The notes: generated by a model from the letters alone, not told the origin. A stretch of 31,502 nucleotides of DNA from Candidatus Aenigmatarchaeota archaeon (GCA_011773475.1 WVXN01000043.1:1-31502), one strand, 5' to 3'; counted from the stretch's first letter, positions 21,869 to 29,155 are shown. Program-made: numbers and translations.

Positions 21869-21925
21869 GAATATTCTGGAACCGACGTGTTTTAAATACT
21901 TTCTTATTCTATTAAATTTGGAAAG

Positions 21926-21937
21926 TTTTCGCGAAAA
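21926..21937. promoter_or_regulatory. Perfect palindrome upstream of ribosomal operon promoter
   Basis: TTTTCGCGAAAA is a perfect 12-bp palindrome in otherwise AT-rich spacer, about 17 bp upstream of the operon's TATA box. CG-rich cores are rare in the surrounding DNA. It is a candidate activator or repressor site. Confidence 0.4.
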
Positions 21938-21953
21938 AGCGTGTTCTGAGTAG

Positions 21954-21962
21954 ATTTAAATA
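21954..21962 (+). promoter_or_regulatory. TATA box of the S10/spc ribosomal operon
   Basis: ATTTAAATA lies about 35-43 nt before the uL3 ATG at 21997. A second TATA-like TTTAAAATT follows at about 21964-21972, and a GTGAT Shine-Dalgarno site stands at 21988-21992. An additional TTTTAAATAC (21890-21899) could be a second upstream promoter. This is the only good promoter seen for the whole run to the window end. Confidence 0.55.
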
Positions 21963-21996
21963 GGTTTAAAATTTCATATTATAAAATGTGATTTAG

Positions 21997-22947
21997 ATGC
22001 CACAAAGAAAAAGACCTGGTAGAGGAAGTAAAGCCTTTTATCCAAGAAAAAGGGCTAGACGTATTTATCCTAGGATAAAATCATGGCCTAAGTCTAAAGA
22101 AGTAAAATTTTTGGGTTTTGCTGGGTACAAGGCTGGCATGTCACACGTCATATTAGTTGATAATAACCCAAATTCAACAACCAAGGGCCAACAAATTTCA
22201 AGACCAATAACAATCCTTGATTGTCCCCCTCTTTCTGTTTTTGGTTTTAGGTGCTATTCAAAAAACAAATCTTCTTTTGATGTCTTTTCTGAAAAAATAG
22301 ATAAGAATTTATCAAGAAAACTAAAAGTTCCTAAAAAACCAAAAAATCTTGAAGAACAATTAAAAAAACTACCAAAAAATATTTCTAAAATAAATTTAAT
22401 TTGTCGTACAAATCCTGTTTTTAAGAAAAAACCTGAAATTTTTGAAATTGCTTTAGGAGGTTCTGTAGAAGAACAATTAAAATATGCTAAAGAAGTTTTA
22501 GGAAAAGAAATAAAGATTTCTGATGTTTTTAAAGAAGGGGACATAGTTGATGTTATTGCTGTAACAAAGGGAAGAGGTTTTGAAGGTCCAGTTAAAAGAT
22601 TTGGTGTGAGGACTCATTGGAGAAGAGCTCAACAAATGCAAAGACATATTGCTCCATTAGGTCAAAATGAGCCAGGAAAAGTTAGGTGGACAATACCACA
22701 GGCAGGTCAATTGGGTTTTCAAACAAGAACTGAATTAAATAAAAGAATTTTAAAGATTTCTGATGGTTTTAGTGTTAAAGGTGGATTTGTAAATTTTGGC
22801 AATGTTTCTGGTGATTGTATTTTATTAGAAGGTTCTATTCCAGGCCCTAAAAAAAGATTAATAAGATTAAGATTTGCCATAAGACCTAAAAAAGTATATC
22901 CAATTGATATCAAATATATTTCTATGGAGAGCAAACAAGGCGTATAA
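21997..22947 (+). CDS. rpl3: 50S ribosomal protein uL3
   Basis: A 316-residue archaeal uL3 whose long loop reaches toward the peptidyl transferase centre. Blocks: MPQRKRPGRGSKAFYPRKRA at the start, FLGFAGYKAGMSHV, VIAVTKGRGFEGPVKRFGVR, RRAQQMQRHIAPLGQ and IPGPKKRLIRLR. A lysine-rich segment (about 105-145) replaces part of the middle found in longer homologues. The ATG has GTGATTTAG in front. First gene of the ribosomal operon, separated from uL4 by two bases. Confidence 0.96.
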   Translation: MPQRKRPGRGSKAFYPRKRARRIYPRIKSWPKSKEVKFLGFAGYKAGMSHVILVDNNPNSTTKGQQISRPITILDCPPLSVFGFRCYSKNKSSFDVFSEKIDKNLSRKLKVPKKPKNLEEQLKKLPKNISKINLICRTNPVFKKKPEIFEIALGGSVEEQLKYAKEVLGKEIKISDVFKEGDIVDVIAVTKGRGFEGPVKRFGVRTHWRRAQQMQRHIAPLGQNEPGKVRWTIPQAGQLGFQTRTELNKRILKISDGFSVKGGFVNFGNVSGDCILLEGSIPGPKKRLIRLRFAIRPKKVYPIDIKYISMESKQGV

Positions 22948-22949
22948 AA

Positions 22950-23747
22950 ATGAAAACAATTATTTTCGATGTTCAAGGTAATCAAAAAGGTGAAATCGAA
23001 CTACCAAAAGTGTTTAATACAGACTTTAGGCCAGATCTAATAAAAAGAGCTGTATTAGCTATTCAAAGTCATAAAAGACAACCTTACGGTCCAAATAAAT
23101 TAGCTGGAAAAAGATCATCAGCTCATTATCATGGAGTAAGAAGAGGTCCGCACCACATGATGAACATAGAAAGAGCTAGAATGGCTAGAATACATGGTGG
23201 TCCGCCAAATTTACAAATGACAGCAAGGGTTATTGCTGGAGTAGTTAAAGGAAGAAAAGCTCATCCTCCAAAAGTTGAGAAAAAATGGGAAAAGAAAATT
23301 AATAACAAGGAAAGAGTTTTTGCCATTAAGTCTGCAATAGCAGCTACAGCCTTAAAAGAAATTGTATTAAAAAGAGGACATTTGTTTGATAATATTAATT
23401 TGCCTATTGTTGTTGATGATTCTTTACAAGAATTGAAAAAATCAAAAAACATTAAAGAACTTTTAGAAAAAATAGGTTTAAAGAAAGAATTAGAGAGAGC
23501 AAAAACCAAAAAAGTTAGAGCTGGTAAAGGAAAAAGAAGAGGTAGAAAATATAAGAAGAAAAAATCTGTTCTTTTTGTTATTTTTGAAGACAAAGGAATT
23601 TTTAAAGCAGCAAAAAATATTCCAGGCGTTGATATCACATTAGCAACAAACCTAAATTCTGAACTATTGGCTCCTGGAACTCATGCAGGAAGACTTACAA
23701 TTTTTACAGAATCAGCAATTAAAAAACTTGGTGAGATTTATGGCTGA
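22950..23747 (+). CDS. rpl4: 50S ribosomal protein uL4
   Basis: A 265-residue archaeal/eukaryal-type uL4, which lines the peptide exit tunnel. Blocks: RPDLIKRAVLAIQSHKRQPYG, then GKRSSAHYHGVRRG, ARMARIHGGPPN and AHPPKVEKKW. The basic stretch RAGKGKRRGRKYKKKK lies at about 190-205. The C-terminus LAPGTHAGRLTIFTESAI is typical. It overlaps the uL23 start by 8 nt; the GGTGAG Shine-Dalgarno site for uL23 lies within its own last codons. Confidence 0.96.
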   Translation: MKTIIFDVQGNQKGEIELPKVFNTDFRPDLIKRAVLAIQSHKRQPYGPNKLAGKRSSAHYHGVRRGPHHMMNIERARMARIHGGPPNLQMTARVIAGVVKGRKAHPPKVEKKWEKKINNKERVFAIKSAIAATALKEIVLKRGHLFDNINLPIVVDDSLQELKKSKNIKELLEKIGLKKELERAKTKKVRAGKGKRRGRKYKKKKSVLFVIFEDKGIFKAAKNIPGVDITLATNLNSELLAPGTHAGRLTIFTESAIKKLGEIYG

Positions 23748-24036
23748 AAAAAAGAAAGAACAGAAACCATTGTTAATAGATCCTTGGAGTATTTTGTCTT
23801 ATCCTTTATTAACGGAAAAAGCAATTGGAAAAATTGAAACTGAAAACAAATTAGTTTTTATTGTTAATAGAAAATCAAACAAAAAACAAATAAAATGGGC
23901 AACTGAAAATGCTTTTAATGTTAAGGTTGATAATGTTAAAACTTTGATTGATAGAAAAGGAAGAAAAAAGGCTTGGGTAAAGCTCTCAAAAGAATATTCA
24001 GCAAGTGATATTGCTACAAGGTTGGGAATGTTATGA
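23740..24036 (+). CDS. rpl23: 50S ribosomal protein uL23
   Basis: 98 residues from the ATG at 23740 (MAEKKKEQKPLLIDPWSIL), chosen for the GGTGAG five bases upstream. Upstream in-frame ATG at 23683 would lie deep in uL4. Blocks: YPLLTEKAIGKIETENKLVFIV, IKWATENAFNVKV and the archaeal ending ASDIATRLGML. uL23 sits at the tunnel exit and docks SRP and Sec. The TGA stop overlaps the ATG of an inserted 56-residue gene (ATGA). Confidence 0.95.
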   Translation: MAEKKKEQKPLLIDPWSILSYPLLTEKAIGKIETENKLVFIVNRKSNKKQIKWATENAFNVKVDNVKTLIDRKGRKKAWVKLSKEYSASDIATRLGML

Positions 24037-24203
24037 CACTTATTGACCAAATAAATAGAGATATAAAATTTAAGTGTGATGGTAAGATTCCAAAGGAGGA
24101 TTGTTATGGACGAATAATAAAAAAATTAGAAGAAAATGGATTTAGTATTTATGAAAGAGGCGATTTTATATTTTACATACCTGAAAAAACCAAAAAAAGT
24201 TGA
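24033..24203 (+). CDS. Inserted 56-residue hypothetical protein between uL23 and uL2
   Basis: MTLIDQINRDIKFKCDGKIP... ending YIPEKTKKS. The ORF fills the 171-nt space between uL23 and uL2 almost exactly. It starts in an ATGA overlap with the uL23 stop and ends 4 nt before the uL2 ATG. It has a charged helix-like middle (CYGRIIKKLEENG), two cysteines and a short aromatic strand (FSIYERGDFIFYIP), with no membrane segment. In most archaea uL23 and uL2 are adjacent. The alternation of helix and strand looks like a real small domain. No family recognised; a ribosome-linked role is inferred only from position. Confidence 0.68.
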   Translation: MTLIDQINRDIKFKCDGKIPKEDCYGRIIKKLEENGFSIYERGDFIFYIPEKTKKS

Positions 24204-24207
24204 TAAA

Positions 24208-24897
24208 ATGGGTAAAAGAATAATTCAAAGAGCAAGAGGAAAAGGAGGACCACGTTATCGTAGTCCAGGCCATAGATTTGTAAGTAAAATTAAATATGGA
24301 TTTAAAAAAGGAGAAGTTGTTGACATTATTCATGATCCTGGAAGAGATGCACCTTTAGCGAAAATAAAAACAGACAATAAGGAAATTTTCATAATAGCTG
24401 CTGAAGGTTTGAAAGTTGGTGATGTTTTAAATGTAGATGGTGAAGCAAAAAAAGGAAATGTTTTATCATTAAGTAAAATACCAAAAGGTTCTTTTATTTT
24501 TGCAATGGAAAATTATCCTGGTTCAGGTCCAAAACTTTGTTGTTCTCCCGGAACAAAAGCAACTATAGTTTCACATGAAGCAAATAAAGTTATTGTTCAA
24601 ATGCCTTCAAAAGAATTTAAATCATTTAACCCTAAATGTTTAGCAACACTAGGAATACCTGCTGGTGGTGGTAGAAGAGATAAGCCTTTTATCAAAGCAG
24701 GCCAGAGATTTTATTTAATGAGAACAAGAAACAAGCTTTGGCCAAGAACATCAGGAGTAAAAATGAATCCGGTTGATCATCCATTTGGCGGTAGAACAAA
24801 ACCAGGAATTCCAATGTCAGTTTCAAGACATGCTCCTCCAGGTTCAAAAGTTGGTTCATTGGCATCTAGAAGAACTGGTAGAAAGAAAAAGAAGTGA
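24208..24897 (+). CDS. rpl2: 50S ribosomal protein uL2
   Basis: 229 residues from the ATG at 24208 (MGKRIIQRARGKGGPRYRSP). An in-frame ATG at 24136 lies inside the 56-residue gene and is rejected. uL2 supports the peptidyl transferase centre. Blocks: HDPGRDAPLAKIK, GSFIFAMENYPGSGPKLCCSPG, GGGRRDKPFIKAGQ and SGVKMNPVDHPFGGRTKPG. The C-terminal GSLASRRTGRKKKK is standard. The TGA stop is embedded in the Shine-Dalgarno site AAGTGAT of uS19. Confidence 0.96.
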   Translation: MGKRIIQRARGKGGPRYRSPGHRFVSKIKYGFKKGEVVDIIHDPGRDAPLAKIKTDNKEIFIIAAEGLKVGDVLNVDGEAKKGNVLSLSKIPKGSFIFAMENYPGSGPKLCCSPGTKATIVSHEANKVIVQMPSKEFKSFNPKCLATLGIPAGGGRRDKPFIKAGQRFYLMRTRNKLWPRTSGVKMNPVDHPFGGRTKPGIPMSVSRHAPPGSKVGSLASRRTGRKKKK

Positions 24898-24901
24898 TTG
24901 T

Positions 24902-25282
24902 ATGGCTAGAATATTTTTGTATAAAGGAAAAACAACTGAAGAGTTGCAAAAAATGAGTTTAGAAGAATTTGCAAAATTAGTTCCATCAAGAGAAAGAAGA
25001 AGTTTATTAAGAGGTTTTAATGATACTGAGAAAAAGTTTTTAGAGAAATTAAGAAAATCTGAAAAACCTGTTAAAACACATTTAAGGGAAATGGTAATTA
25101 TACCGGAAATGTTATCTAAAAAAGTTTTGATTCATAATGGTAAAGAATGGATAGCACTTGACATAAAAACCGAAATGCTTGGACATCGTTTGGGAGAGTT
25201 TGCTTTAACAAGAAAGAGAGTTACACATTCAGCACCTGGAGTTGGTGCTACTAAATCATCAAAGTTCCTTCCATTAAAGTGA
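24902..25282 (+). CDS. rps19: 30S ribosomal protein uS19
   Basis: 126 residues from the ATG at 24902 (MARIFLYKGKTTEELQKMSL), four bases after the uL2 stop. Blocks: FAKLVPSRERRSLLRGF, VKTHLREMVIIPEM, LIHNGKEWIALDIKTEMLGHRLGEFA and THSAPGVGATKSSKFLPLK, the archaeal C-terminus. uS19 sits in the 30S head beside uS13. The in-frame ATG at 24773 would lie within uL2 and gives a non-homologous extension, so it is rejected. Confidence 0.96.
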   Translation: MARIFLYKGKTTEELQKMSLEEFAKLVPSRERRSLLRGFNDTEKKFLEKLRKSEKPVKTHLREMVIIPEMLSKKVLIHNGKEWIALDIKTEMLGHRLGEFALTRKRVTHSAPGVGATKSSKFLPLK

Positions 25283-25286
25283 TGTT

Positions 25287-25700
25287 ATGAAATACTCAAT
25301 AAAATCAAAAGAAAAAGTCCGTGCCTTAAGTACGGTTTCAATATCGCATATAAATGCGTCAAAGGTTTGCAAGGCTTTAAACAGAAAAAAATTTATTGAT
25401 GCAAAAAAGTTTTTAGAGTTGTTAATTAAAAAAGAAGTTTCAATAAATGGGAGATATTTTACTAAAACATCTGAAGAGATTTTAAAAATTTTGAATCAGT
25501 TGGAAAGCAATGCAAGAACTCTTAATTTAGAACCGGATTCATTAAACCTTTTCATATCATCACATAGAGGAGCTACTATGTATAGAGGTAGAAGGGATAG
25601 AAGACATGGTATTAAATTAAAATCAGCTCATATACAAGCTGTTTTGAGTGATAAAGATGGCTTTGGAAAAAAAGTTCGTGAAAGAAGCAATAAGAGATAG
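25287..25700 (+). CDS. rpl22: 50S ribosomal protein uL22
   Basis: A 137-residue archaeal uL22, which lines the exit tunnel. Its blocks include KVCKALNRKKFIDAKKFLE, NARTLNLEPDSLNLFISSHRG and the RGRRDRRHGIKLKSAHIQAVL region near the end. The start lies four bases after the uS19 TGA inside AAGTGATGTT-ATG. Its last 44 nt overlap the start of uS3, so the C-terminal tail KDGFGKKVRERSNKR is read from the same bases as the uS3 N-terminus in another frame. Confidence 0.94.
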   Translation: MKYSIKSKEKVRALSTVSISHINASKVCKALNRKKFIDAKKFLELLIKKEVSINGRYFTKTSEEILKILNQLESNARTLNLEPDSLNLFISSHRGATMYRGRRDRRHGIKLKSAHIQAVLSDKDGFGKKVRERSNKR

Positions 25701-26370
25701 AGATATAGAAGAATTTTTAGCAAAATCTTTTGCTAGAGCAGGCTATAGTCATTCCGAGATACAGAGAACGCCATTAAGTATAAGAATTACCGTTTATGCC
25801 CATAAGCCAGGAATAATAATTGGAAGAGGTGGAAAAAACATAGACACTATGATAGAAACTTTAAAAGACGAATTTGGTTTTGAAAATCCTCAATTAGATG
25901 TTCAAGAAGTAAGAGTTCCAGATTTAGATCCTTTCATTATTTCAAAATGGATAGTCTCTGCAATTGAAAGAGGTATAAATTATAAAAGAGTTGCACATCT
26001 GGCCTTAGAAAGAGTGATGGGAGCCGGTGCTGTTGGTGTTGCATTAAGAATAGCTGGAAAAATAGGAGGCGACATGGCTAGAATAGAAAAATTTTCTGAA
26101 GGTTACTTAAAATATTCTGGGGAACCCGCAGAAACAGATGTTAAGACAGCTTATGCTCAAGCAAATGTTAAATTGGGAACAATAGGAGTTCAAGTTAGAA
26201 TACTTACAGAGCCACCAAAAGAATTAGAACTCTTAAAAAAGATTGAAAAGATCAAAGACGAGAAAGTAGAAAAAGAAATAGAAGAGGAAGTCAAAGAAGA
26301 AAGTGAAGAAAAGAAGGAGGTAGAAGAGGTTGGCAATAATAAAGAAAAAACAGATAAAGGAAATGACTAA
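25657..26370 (+). CDS. rps3: 30S ribosomal protein uS3
   Basis: 237 residues from the ATG at 25657 (MALEKKFVKEAIRDRDIEEF), preceded by GAGTGAT. The KH domain has its GRGG loop at 56-59 (KPGIIIGRGGKNIDTM). The C-terminal domain reads ERVMGAGAVGVALRIAGKIGGD. The last 40 residues are a highly acidic tail (EKVEKEIEEEVKEESEEKK), a common but variable archaeal extension. uS3 lies at the mRNA entry. It overlaps uL22 by 44 nt and uL29 by 41 nt, so both its ends are shared. Confidence 0.96.
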   Translation: MALEKKFVKEAIRDRDIEEFLAKSFARAGYSHSEIQRTPLSIRITVYAHKPGIIIGRGGKNIDTMIETLKDEFGFENPQLDVQEVRVPDLDPFIISKWIVSAIERGINYKRVAHLALERVMGAGAVGVALRIAGKIGGDMARIEKFSEGYLKYSGEPAETDVKTAYAQANVKLGTIGVQVRILTEPPKELELLKKIEKIKDEKVEKEIEEEVKEESEEKKEVEEVGNNKEKTDKGND

Positions 26371-26539
26371 TGCTGATATCATCAATAGAGTTAATGAATT
26401 AAAATTGGAATTAGTAAAAGAAAAAGGACAAATTGCTATAGGAGGTAGTCCTAGTAACTCTGGAAGAGTTAAAGAAATTAAAAAAACAATAGCAAAATTT
26501 TCAACTGAATTAAAAAGGAGGGGAGAAAAAACTGCCTGA
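26330..26539 (+). CDS. rpl29: 50S ribosomal protein uL29, TTG start
   Basis: 69 residues starting at TTG 26330 (MAIIKKKQIKEMTNADIINR), supported by GGAGGT (26316-26321) eight bases upstream. It overlaps the acidic tail of uS3. The family pattern is a helix-loop-helix: KEMTNADIINRVNELKLELVKEKGQIA, then NSGRVKEIKKTIAKFSTEL. uL29 sits at the exit tunnel with uL23. The last codons contain the Shine-Dalgarno site of aIF1, and the stop lies after the aIF1 start. Confidence 0.92.
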   Translation: MAIIKKKQIKEMTNADIINRVNELKLELVKEKGQIAIGGSPSNSGRVKEIKKTIAKFSTELKRRGEKTA

Positions 26540-26837
26540 AGTATGTCCAATTTGTGGCTTGCCTAAAGAGCTTTGTATTTGTAAGACAATAGCAAAGGAA
26601 GAAGCAAAAATAAGAGTTTACCTTGAAAAGAGAACTTACGGAAAAATGGTTACTATAGTAGATGGGATTGAGGAAAAAGCAAATCCAAAAGATTTGGCAA
26701 AAAAGTTAAAGACAAAACTTGCATGCGGAGGAACTTACAAAAATGGCAGAATAGAACTTAGAGGCGATCATAAGAGAAAATTAAAAAAACTCTTAATTGA
26801 TGCAGGCTTTCCAGAAGAAAAAATTGAAGTTGAATAA
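26532..26837 (+). CDS. Translation initiation factor aIF1 (SUI1), probable CTG start
   Basis: The reading frame upstream of the SUI1 domain has no ATG, GTG or TTG before the zinc-finger; the first candidate beyond it, TTG 26559, would remove half of CPICGLPKELCIC. CTG at 26532 aligns with the expected initiator Met (then PEVCPICGLPKELCIC) and has AGGAGGGG (26516-26523) at good spacing. From there the product has 101 residues with Cys at 5, 8, 15 and 17. The SUI1 domain shows RVYLEKRTYGKMVTIVDGI, KLKTKLACGGTYKNGRIELRGDH and the final KKLLIDAGFPEEKIEV. aIF1 scrutinises start-codon choice on the 30S subunit. It overlaps uL29 by 8 nt. Confidence 0.9.
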   Translation: MPEVCPICGLPKELCICKTIAKEEAKIRVYLEKRTYGKMVTIVDGIEEKANPKDLAKKLKTKLACGGTYKNGRIELRGDHKRKLKKLLIDAGFPEEKIEVE

Positions 26838-26838
26838 A

Positions 26839-27117
26839 ATGATCACAACAAAGAACTTGATTAGGCATGAGTTAATAGGCTTGAAAGTAGAGATTGAAAA
26901 TAGCTTTAACAAATTTCATAAAGAAATAAAAGGTTTGGTTGTCGATGAGACAAGAAATCTTTTGATAATAGAAACAAGAAAGGGAATAAAAAAAATTCAG
27001 AAAAAAGGAACCAACTTTATATTTACAATTCCAAACGGCAAAAAAGTTAAAGTTGATGGTTCAATAATTGCAAAAAGACCTGAAGAGAGGATAAAGTTAA
27101 GGGTGAAAAAATGGTAA
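26839..27117 (+). CDS. rnp1: RNase P protein component 1 (p29/Rpp29)
   Basis: 92 residues from the ATG at 26839 (MITTKNLIRHELIGLKVEIE). An upstream in-frame ATG at 26797 would lie in aIF1. The Sm-like barrel of p29 is visible: HELIGLKVEI, KGLVVDETRNLLIIET, KKGTNFIFTIPNGKKVKVDG and a RPEERIKLRVKKW end. It assists RNase P RNA in tRNA 5' processing. Its place between aIF1 and uS17 is the archaeal norm. It overlaps uS17 by 7 nt. Confidence 0.93.
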   Translation: MITTKNLIRHELIGLKVEIENSFNKFHKEIKGLVVDETRNLLIIETRKGIKKIQKKGTNFIFTIPNGKKVKVDGSIIAKRPEERIKLRVKKW

Positions 27118-27446
27118 AACAAAAATCCAGGAACATAGGTTTAGATGTTAAACCACCTAAGAAAACATGTAAAGACATTAAATGTCCATTCCATGGAAGA
27201 CTTTCAATAAGAGGTAGAATCTTTATTGGAAAAGTTGTTAGTGACAAAGCATCGAAAACCGTAATTATCAGATGGGATTATCATCGTTACAATCCTAAAT
27301 ACGAAAGATACGAAAGAAGACATAGCAAAGTTGTAGCTTATAGTCCAGAATGTTTGGATGCTAAAGAAGGCGATATTGTTAAAATTGCTGAATGTAGACC
27401 ATTATCAAAAACTAAAAAATTTGTTGTTATTGAGAAGATGAAATAA
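27111..27446 (+). CDS. rps17: 30S ribosomal protein uS17
   Basis: A 111-residue archaeal uS17: RNIGLDVKPPKKTCKDIKCPF near the start, with GRLSIRGRIFIGKVVSDKA, RYNPKYERYERRHSKV and the C-terminal GDIVKIAECRPLSKTKKFVV. The pair of cysteines CKDIKC is typical of archaeal members. The start overlaps Rnp1 by 7 nt. The stop TAA directly abuts the uL14 ATG. Confidence 0.95.
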   Translation: MVKQKSRNIGLDVKPPKKTCKDIKCPFHGRLSIRGRIFIGKVVSDKASKTVIIRWDYHRYNPKYERYERRHSKVVAYSPECLDAKEGDIVKIAECRPLSKTKKFVVIEKMK

Positions 27447-27845
27447 ATGAAACCAGTATCAGCTAGGGTAACAAAAGGTTTGCAAGTTGGAAGTTTTGTT
27501 AAATGTGCAGATAATTCAGGAGCAACCTCACTTCAAATAATAGCTGTCAAACGTTACGGAGGAGTAAAACGCAGAGTTCCAGGCTGTGGAGTAGGAAGTT
27601 GGATTATTTGCTCTGTAAAAGAAGGAGAACCTAAAATAAAACATGAAGTTGTCCATGCAGTTATAGTTAGACAAAAAAAAGAATATAGAAGAAAAACCGG
27701 AATGAGAGTTAAATTTGAAGATAATGCTGCTGTTTTAATTACTGAAAAAGGAGAACCAAGGGGAACCAAAATTAAAGGACCAATCGCAAAGGAAGTTGTT
27801 GAAAGATTTTCAATGGTTGGTAAAATTGCTACTATGGTGTTATGA
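27447..27845 (+). CDS. rpl14: 50S ribosomal protein uL14
   Basis: A 132-residue archaeal uL14 with VTKGLQVGSFVKCADNSGA, KRYGGVKRRVPGCGVG, VHAVIVRQKKEYRRKTGMRV and the ending RFSMVGKIATMVL. It sits at the subunit interface. The start codon follows the uS17 stop with no gap. Its TGA overlaps the ATG of the inserted 89-residue gene. Confidence 0.95.
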   Translation: MKPVSARVTKGLQVGSFVKCADNSGATSLQIIAVKRYGGVKRRVPGCGVGSWIICSVKEGEPKIKHEVVHAVIVRQKKEYRRKTGMRVKFEDNAAVLITEKGEPRGTKIKGPIAKEVVERFSMVGKIATMVL

Positions 27846-28111
27846 TGAATGATGATGAAATTAAAAAAGAATTCATTAGACTGTTTGAAAATTTAATAGA
27901 AACTAAAGATTTGAAAGAGAGAAGTAAATTGTCAGACGAGATAAGAAGTTTTGCAACCAAAGTTATTGAAGATAAAAAAACATCTGGTGTGGAACTCAAA
28001 TCAAAAACATTACATGAGAGTTTAGAAGAATTTTTAAATTTACCATTGTATGAAGATGAACTTTTACAAATTCGTTCTAAACGATGGCTTTGGAATTTAA
28101 AAAATGAGTGA
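27842..28111 (+). CDS. Inserted 89-residue hypothetical protein between uL14 and uL24
   Basis: MMNDDEIKKEFIRLFENLIE... ending LQIRSKRWLWNLKNE. It starts in an ATGA overlap with the uL14 stop (the second ATG at 27845 is equally possible). Its TGA forms part of the Shine-Dalgarno site of uL24, so it is locked into the operon at both ends. The sequence is charged and mostly helical (about 4-45 and 55-75), with no membrane segment or cysteine. In typical archaeal operons uL14 is followed directly by uL24. No family recognised. Position suggests a ribosome or assembly role; this is inference. Confidence 0.68.
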   Translation: MMNDDEIKKEFIRLFENLIETKDLKERSKLSDEIRSFATKVIEDKKTSGVELKSKTLHESLEEFLNLPLYEDELLQIRSKRWLWNLKNE

Positions 28112-28115
28112 TAAT

Positions 28116-28514
28116 ATGAAATCAAAAAAACCAAGAAAACAGAGAAAAGCCTTGTATAAGGCACCTTTACATAAGAAACATAAATTATTGTCTGCTCATC
28201 TATCAAAAGATTTGATAAGAAAATGGAAAAAAAGATCATTACCAGTTAGAAAAGACGACGAGGTAAAGGTTATGAGGGGAAAATTTAAAGGAACTACAGG
28301 AAAAATCTCAAAGGTTGATTTGAAAAAATTAAAGGTTTATATTGAAAACGTTAAAAGAAAAAAAGTTTCAGGAGAAGAAATCCATGTTCCAATACATCCT
28401 TCAAATTTGTTAATAATAAATCCTGTTATGGATGATAAAATGAGGTTAAAAGTAATCAATAGAACTAAAAAAGGTGAAAAAGTTGGCGAAGTTAAAAAGA
28501 CTAGCAGCTCCTAA
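28116..28514 (+). CDS. rpl24: 50S ribosomal protein uL24
   Basis: 132 residues from the ATG at 28116 (MKSKKPRKQRKALYKAPLHK), four bases after the upstream TGA in GAGTGATAAT-ATG. The in-frame ATG at 28104 would precede that Shine-Dalgarno site and is less likely. The KOW motif is VRKDDEVKVMRGKFKGTTGKI, followed by HPSNLLIINPVMDDKMR. It overlaps the eS4 start by 32 nt with its tail GEVKKTSSS. Confidence 0.94.
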   Translation: MKSKKPRKQRKALYKAPLHKKHKLLSAHLSKDLIRKWKKRSLPVRKDDEVKVMRGKFKGTTGKISKVDLKKLKVYIENVKRKKVSGEEIHVPIHPSNLLIINPVMDDKMRLKVINRTKKGEKVGEVKKTSSS

Positions 28515-29151
28515 ATGGTGGCCCATTGAAAAGAAAACAAAGAAATTTACAGTTTCGCCTAGAGGCCCTCATTCAAAAAAACTTTCCTTACCTTTGCTTA
28601 TATTAATAAGAGATGTTTTTAAGTTTGCTGAAACAGGAAAAGAATCTAGATCAATAATTAAAAAAGGCGAGATTCTAGTAGATAAAAGAAAAATAAAAGA
28701 TCCGAAATTTGGAATTGGAATATTTGATGTTATTGAAATTCCTGCTCTCAAAAAAGCATGGAGAGCTATACCAAAAAACGGTTTAAGTTTTATAGAAATA
28801 CCAGAAAAAGAAAAAAATTTAAAGATTTGTAAAATAATTGATAAAAAAACTTTGAAAGGAAATAAAACTCAATTAAATATGAACGACGGTAGAAACGTCT
28901 TAACAAAGGAAAAATATTCTACTCAAGATTCTTTGTTGATTGAATTACCAGAACAGAAAATAATTGATCATATAAAATTTGAGAAGGGATCAATTGCAAT
29001 GGTTTTTGAAGGTAAGAACGCTGGTATTATTGCTAAAATAAAAGAAATAGAAAAAAATAGAGTTTGGTTAGGTGAAGAAAAAACATTTGAAGTTCCTAAA
29101 AAATTGCTGATAGTTGTTGGTAAAGAAAAGAATGCGATAAAATTAGAGTGA
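28483..29151 (+). CDS. rps4e: 30S ribosomal protein eS4, TTG start
   Basis: The TTG at 28483 is chosen: AGGTGA (28472-28477) lies five bases upstream and the resulting N-terminus (MAKLKRLAAPKWWPIEKK) matches eS4 proteins. The in-frame GTG at 28474 is inside the Shine-Dalgarno site. 222 residues: S4-like domain (SLPLLILIRDVFKFAETGKE), central domain (GIFDVIEIPALKKAWR) and KOW (KGSIAMVFEGKNAGIIAKI). This protein is found only in archaea and eukaryotes. Its stop lies in the Shine-Dalgarno site of uL5. Confidence 0.95.
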   Translation: MAKLKRLAAPKWWPIEKKTKKFTVSPRGPHSKKLSLPLLILIRDVFKFAETGKESRSIIKKGEILVDKRKIKDPKFGIGIFDVIEIPALKKAWRAIPKNGLSFIEIPEKEKNLKICKIIDKKTLKGNKTQLNMNDGRNVLTKEKYSTQDSLLIELPEQKIIDHIKFEKGSIAMVFEGKNAGIIAKIKEIEKNRVWLGEEKTFEVPKKLLIVVGKEKNAIKLE

Positions 29152-29155
29152 TTAA

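Noticed and set aside
21930..21942. Possible hairpin CGC-GAAAA-GCG as an RNA leader element or riboswitch
   Set aside because: The stem is only three base pairs and lies upstream of the TATA box, so it is unlikely to be transcribed in the main message.
22254..22544. Minus-strand open frame inside uL3
   Set aside because: It is the mirror of a lysine-rich coding region, low in complexity (Phe/Ser/Leu) and without a start context; several similar frames opposite other ribosomal genes were dropped for the same reason.
26233..26550. Minus-strand frame covering the end of uS3 and uL29
   Set aside because: Its Phe-rich run is the complement of the Glu/Lys tail of uS3.
26559..26837. TTG at 26559 as aIF1 start
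   Set aside because: It would delete the first two zinc-finger cysteines, while CTG at 26532 with a strong Shine-Dalgarno site keeps the normal N-terminus.
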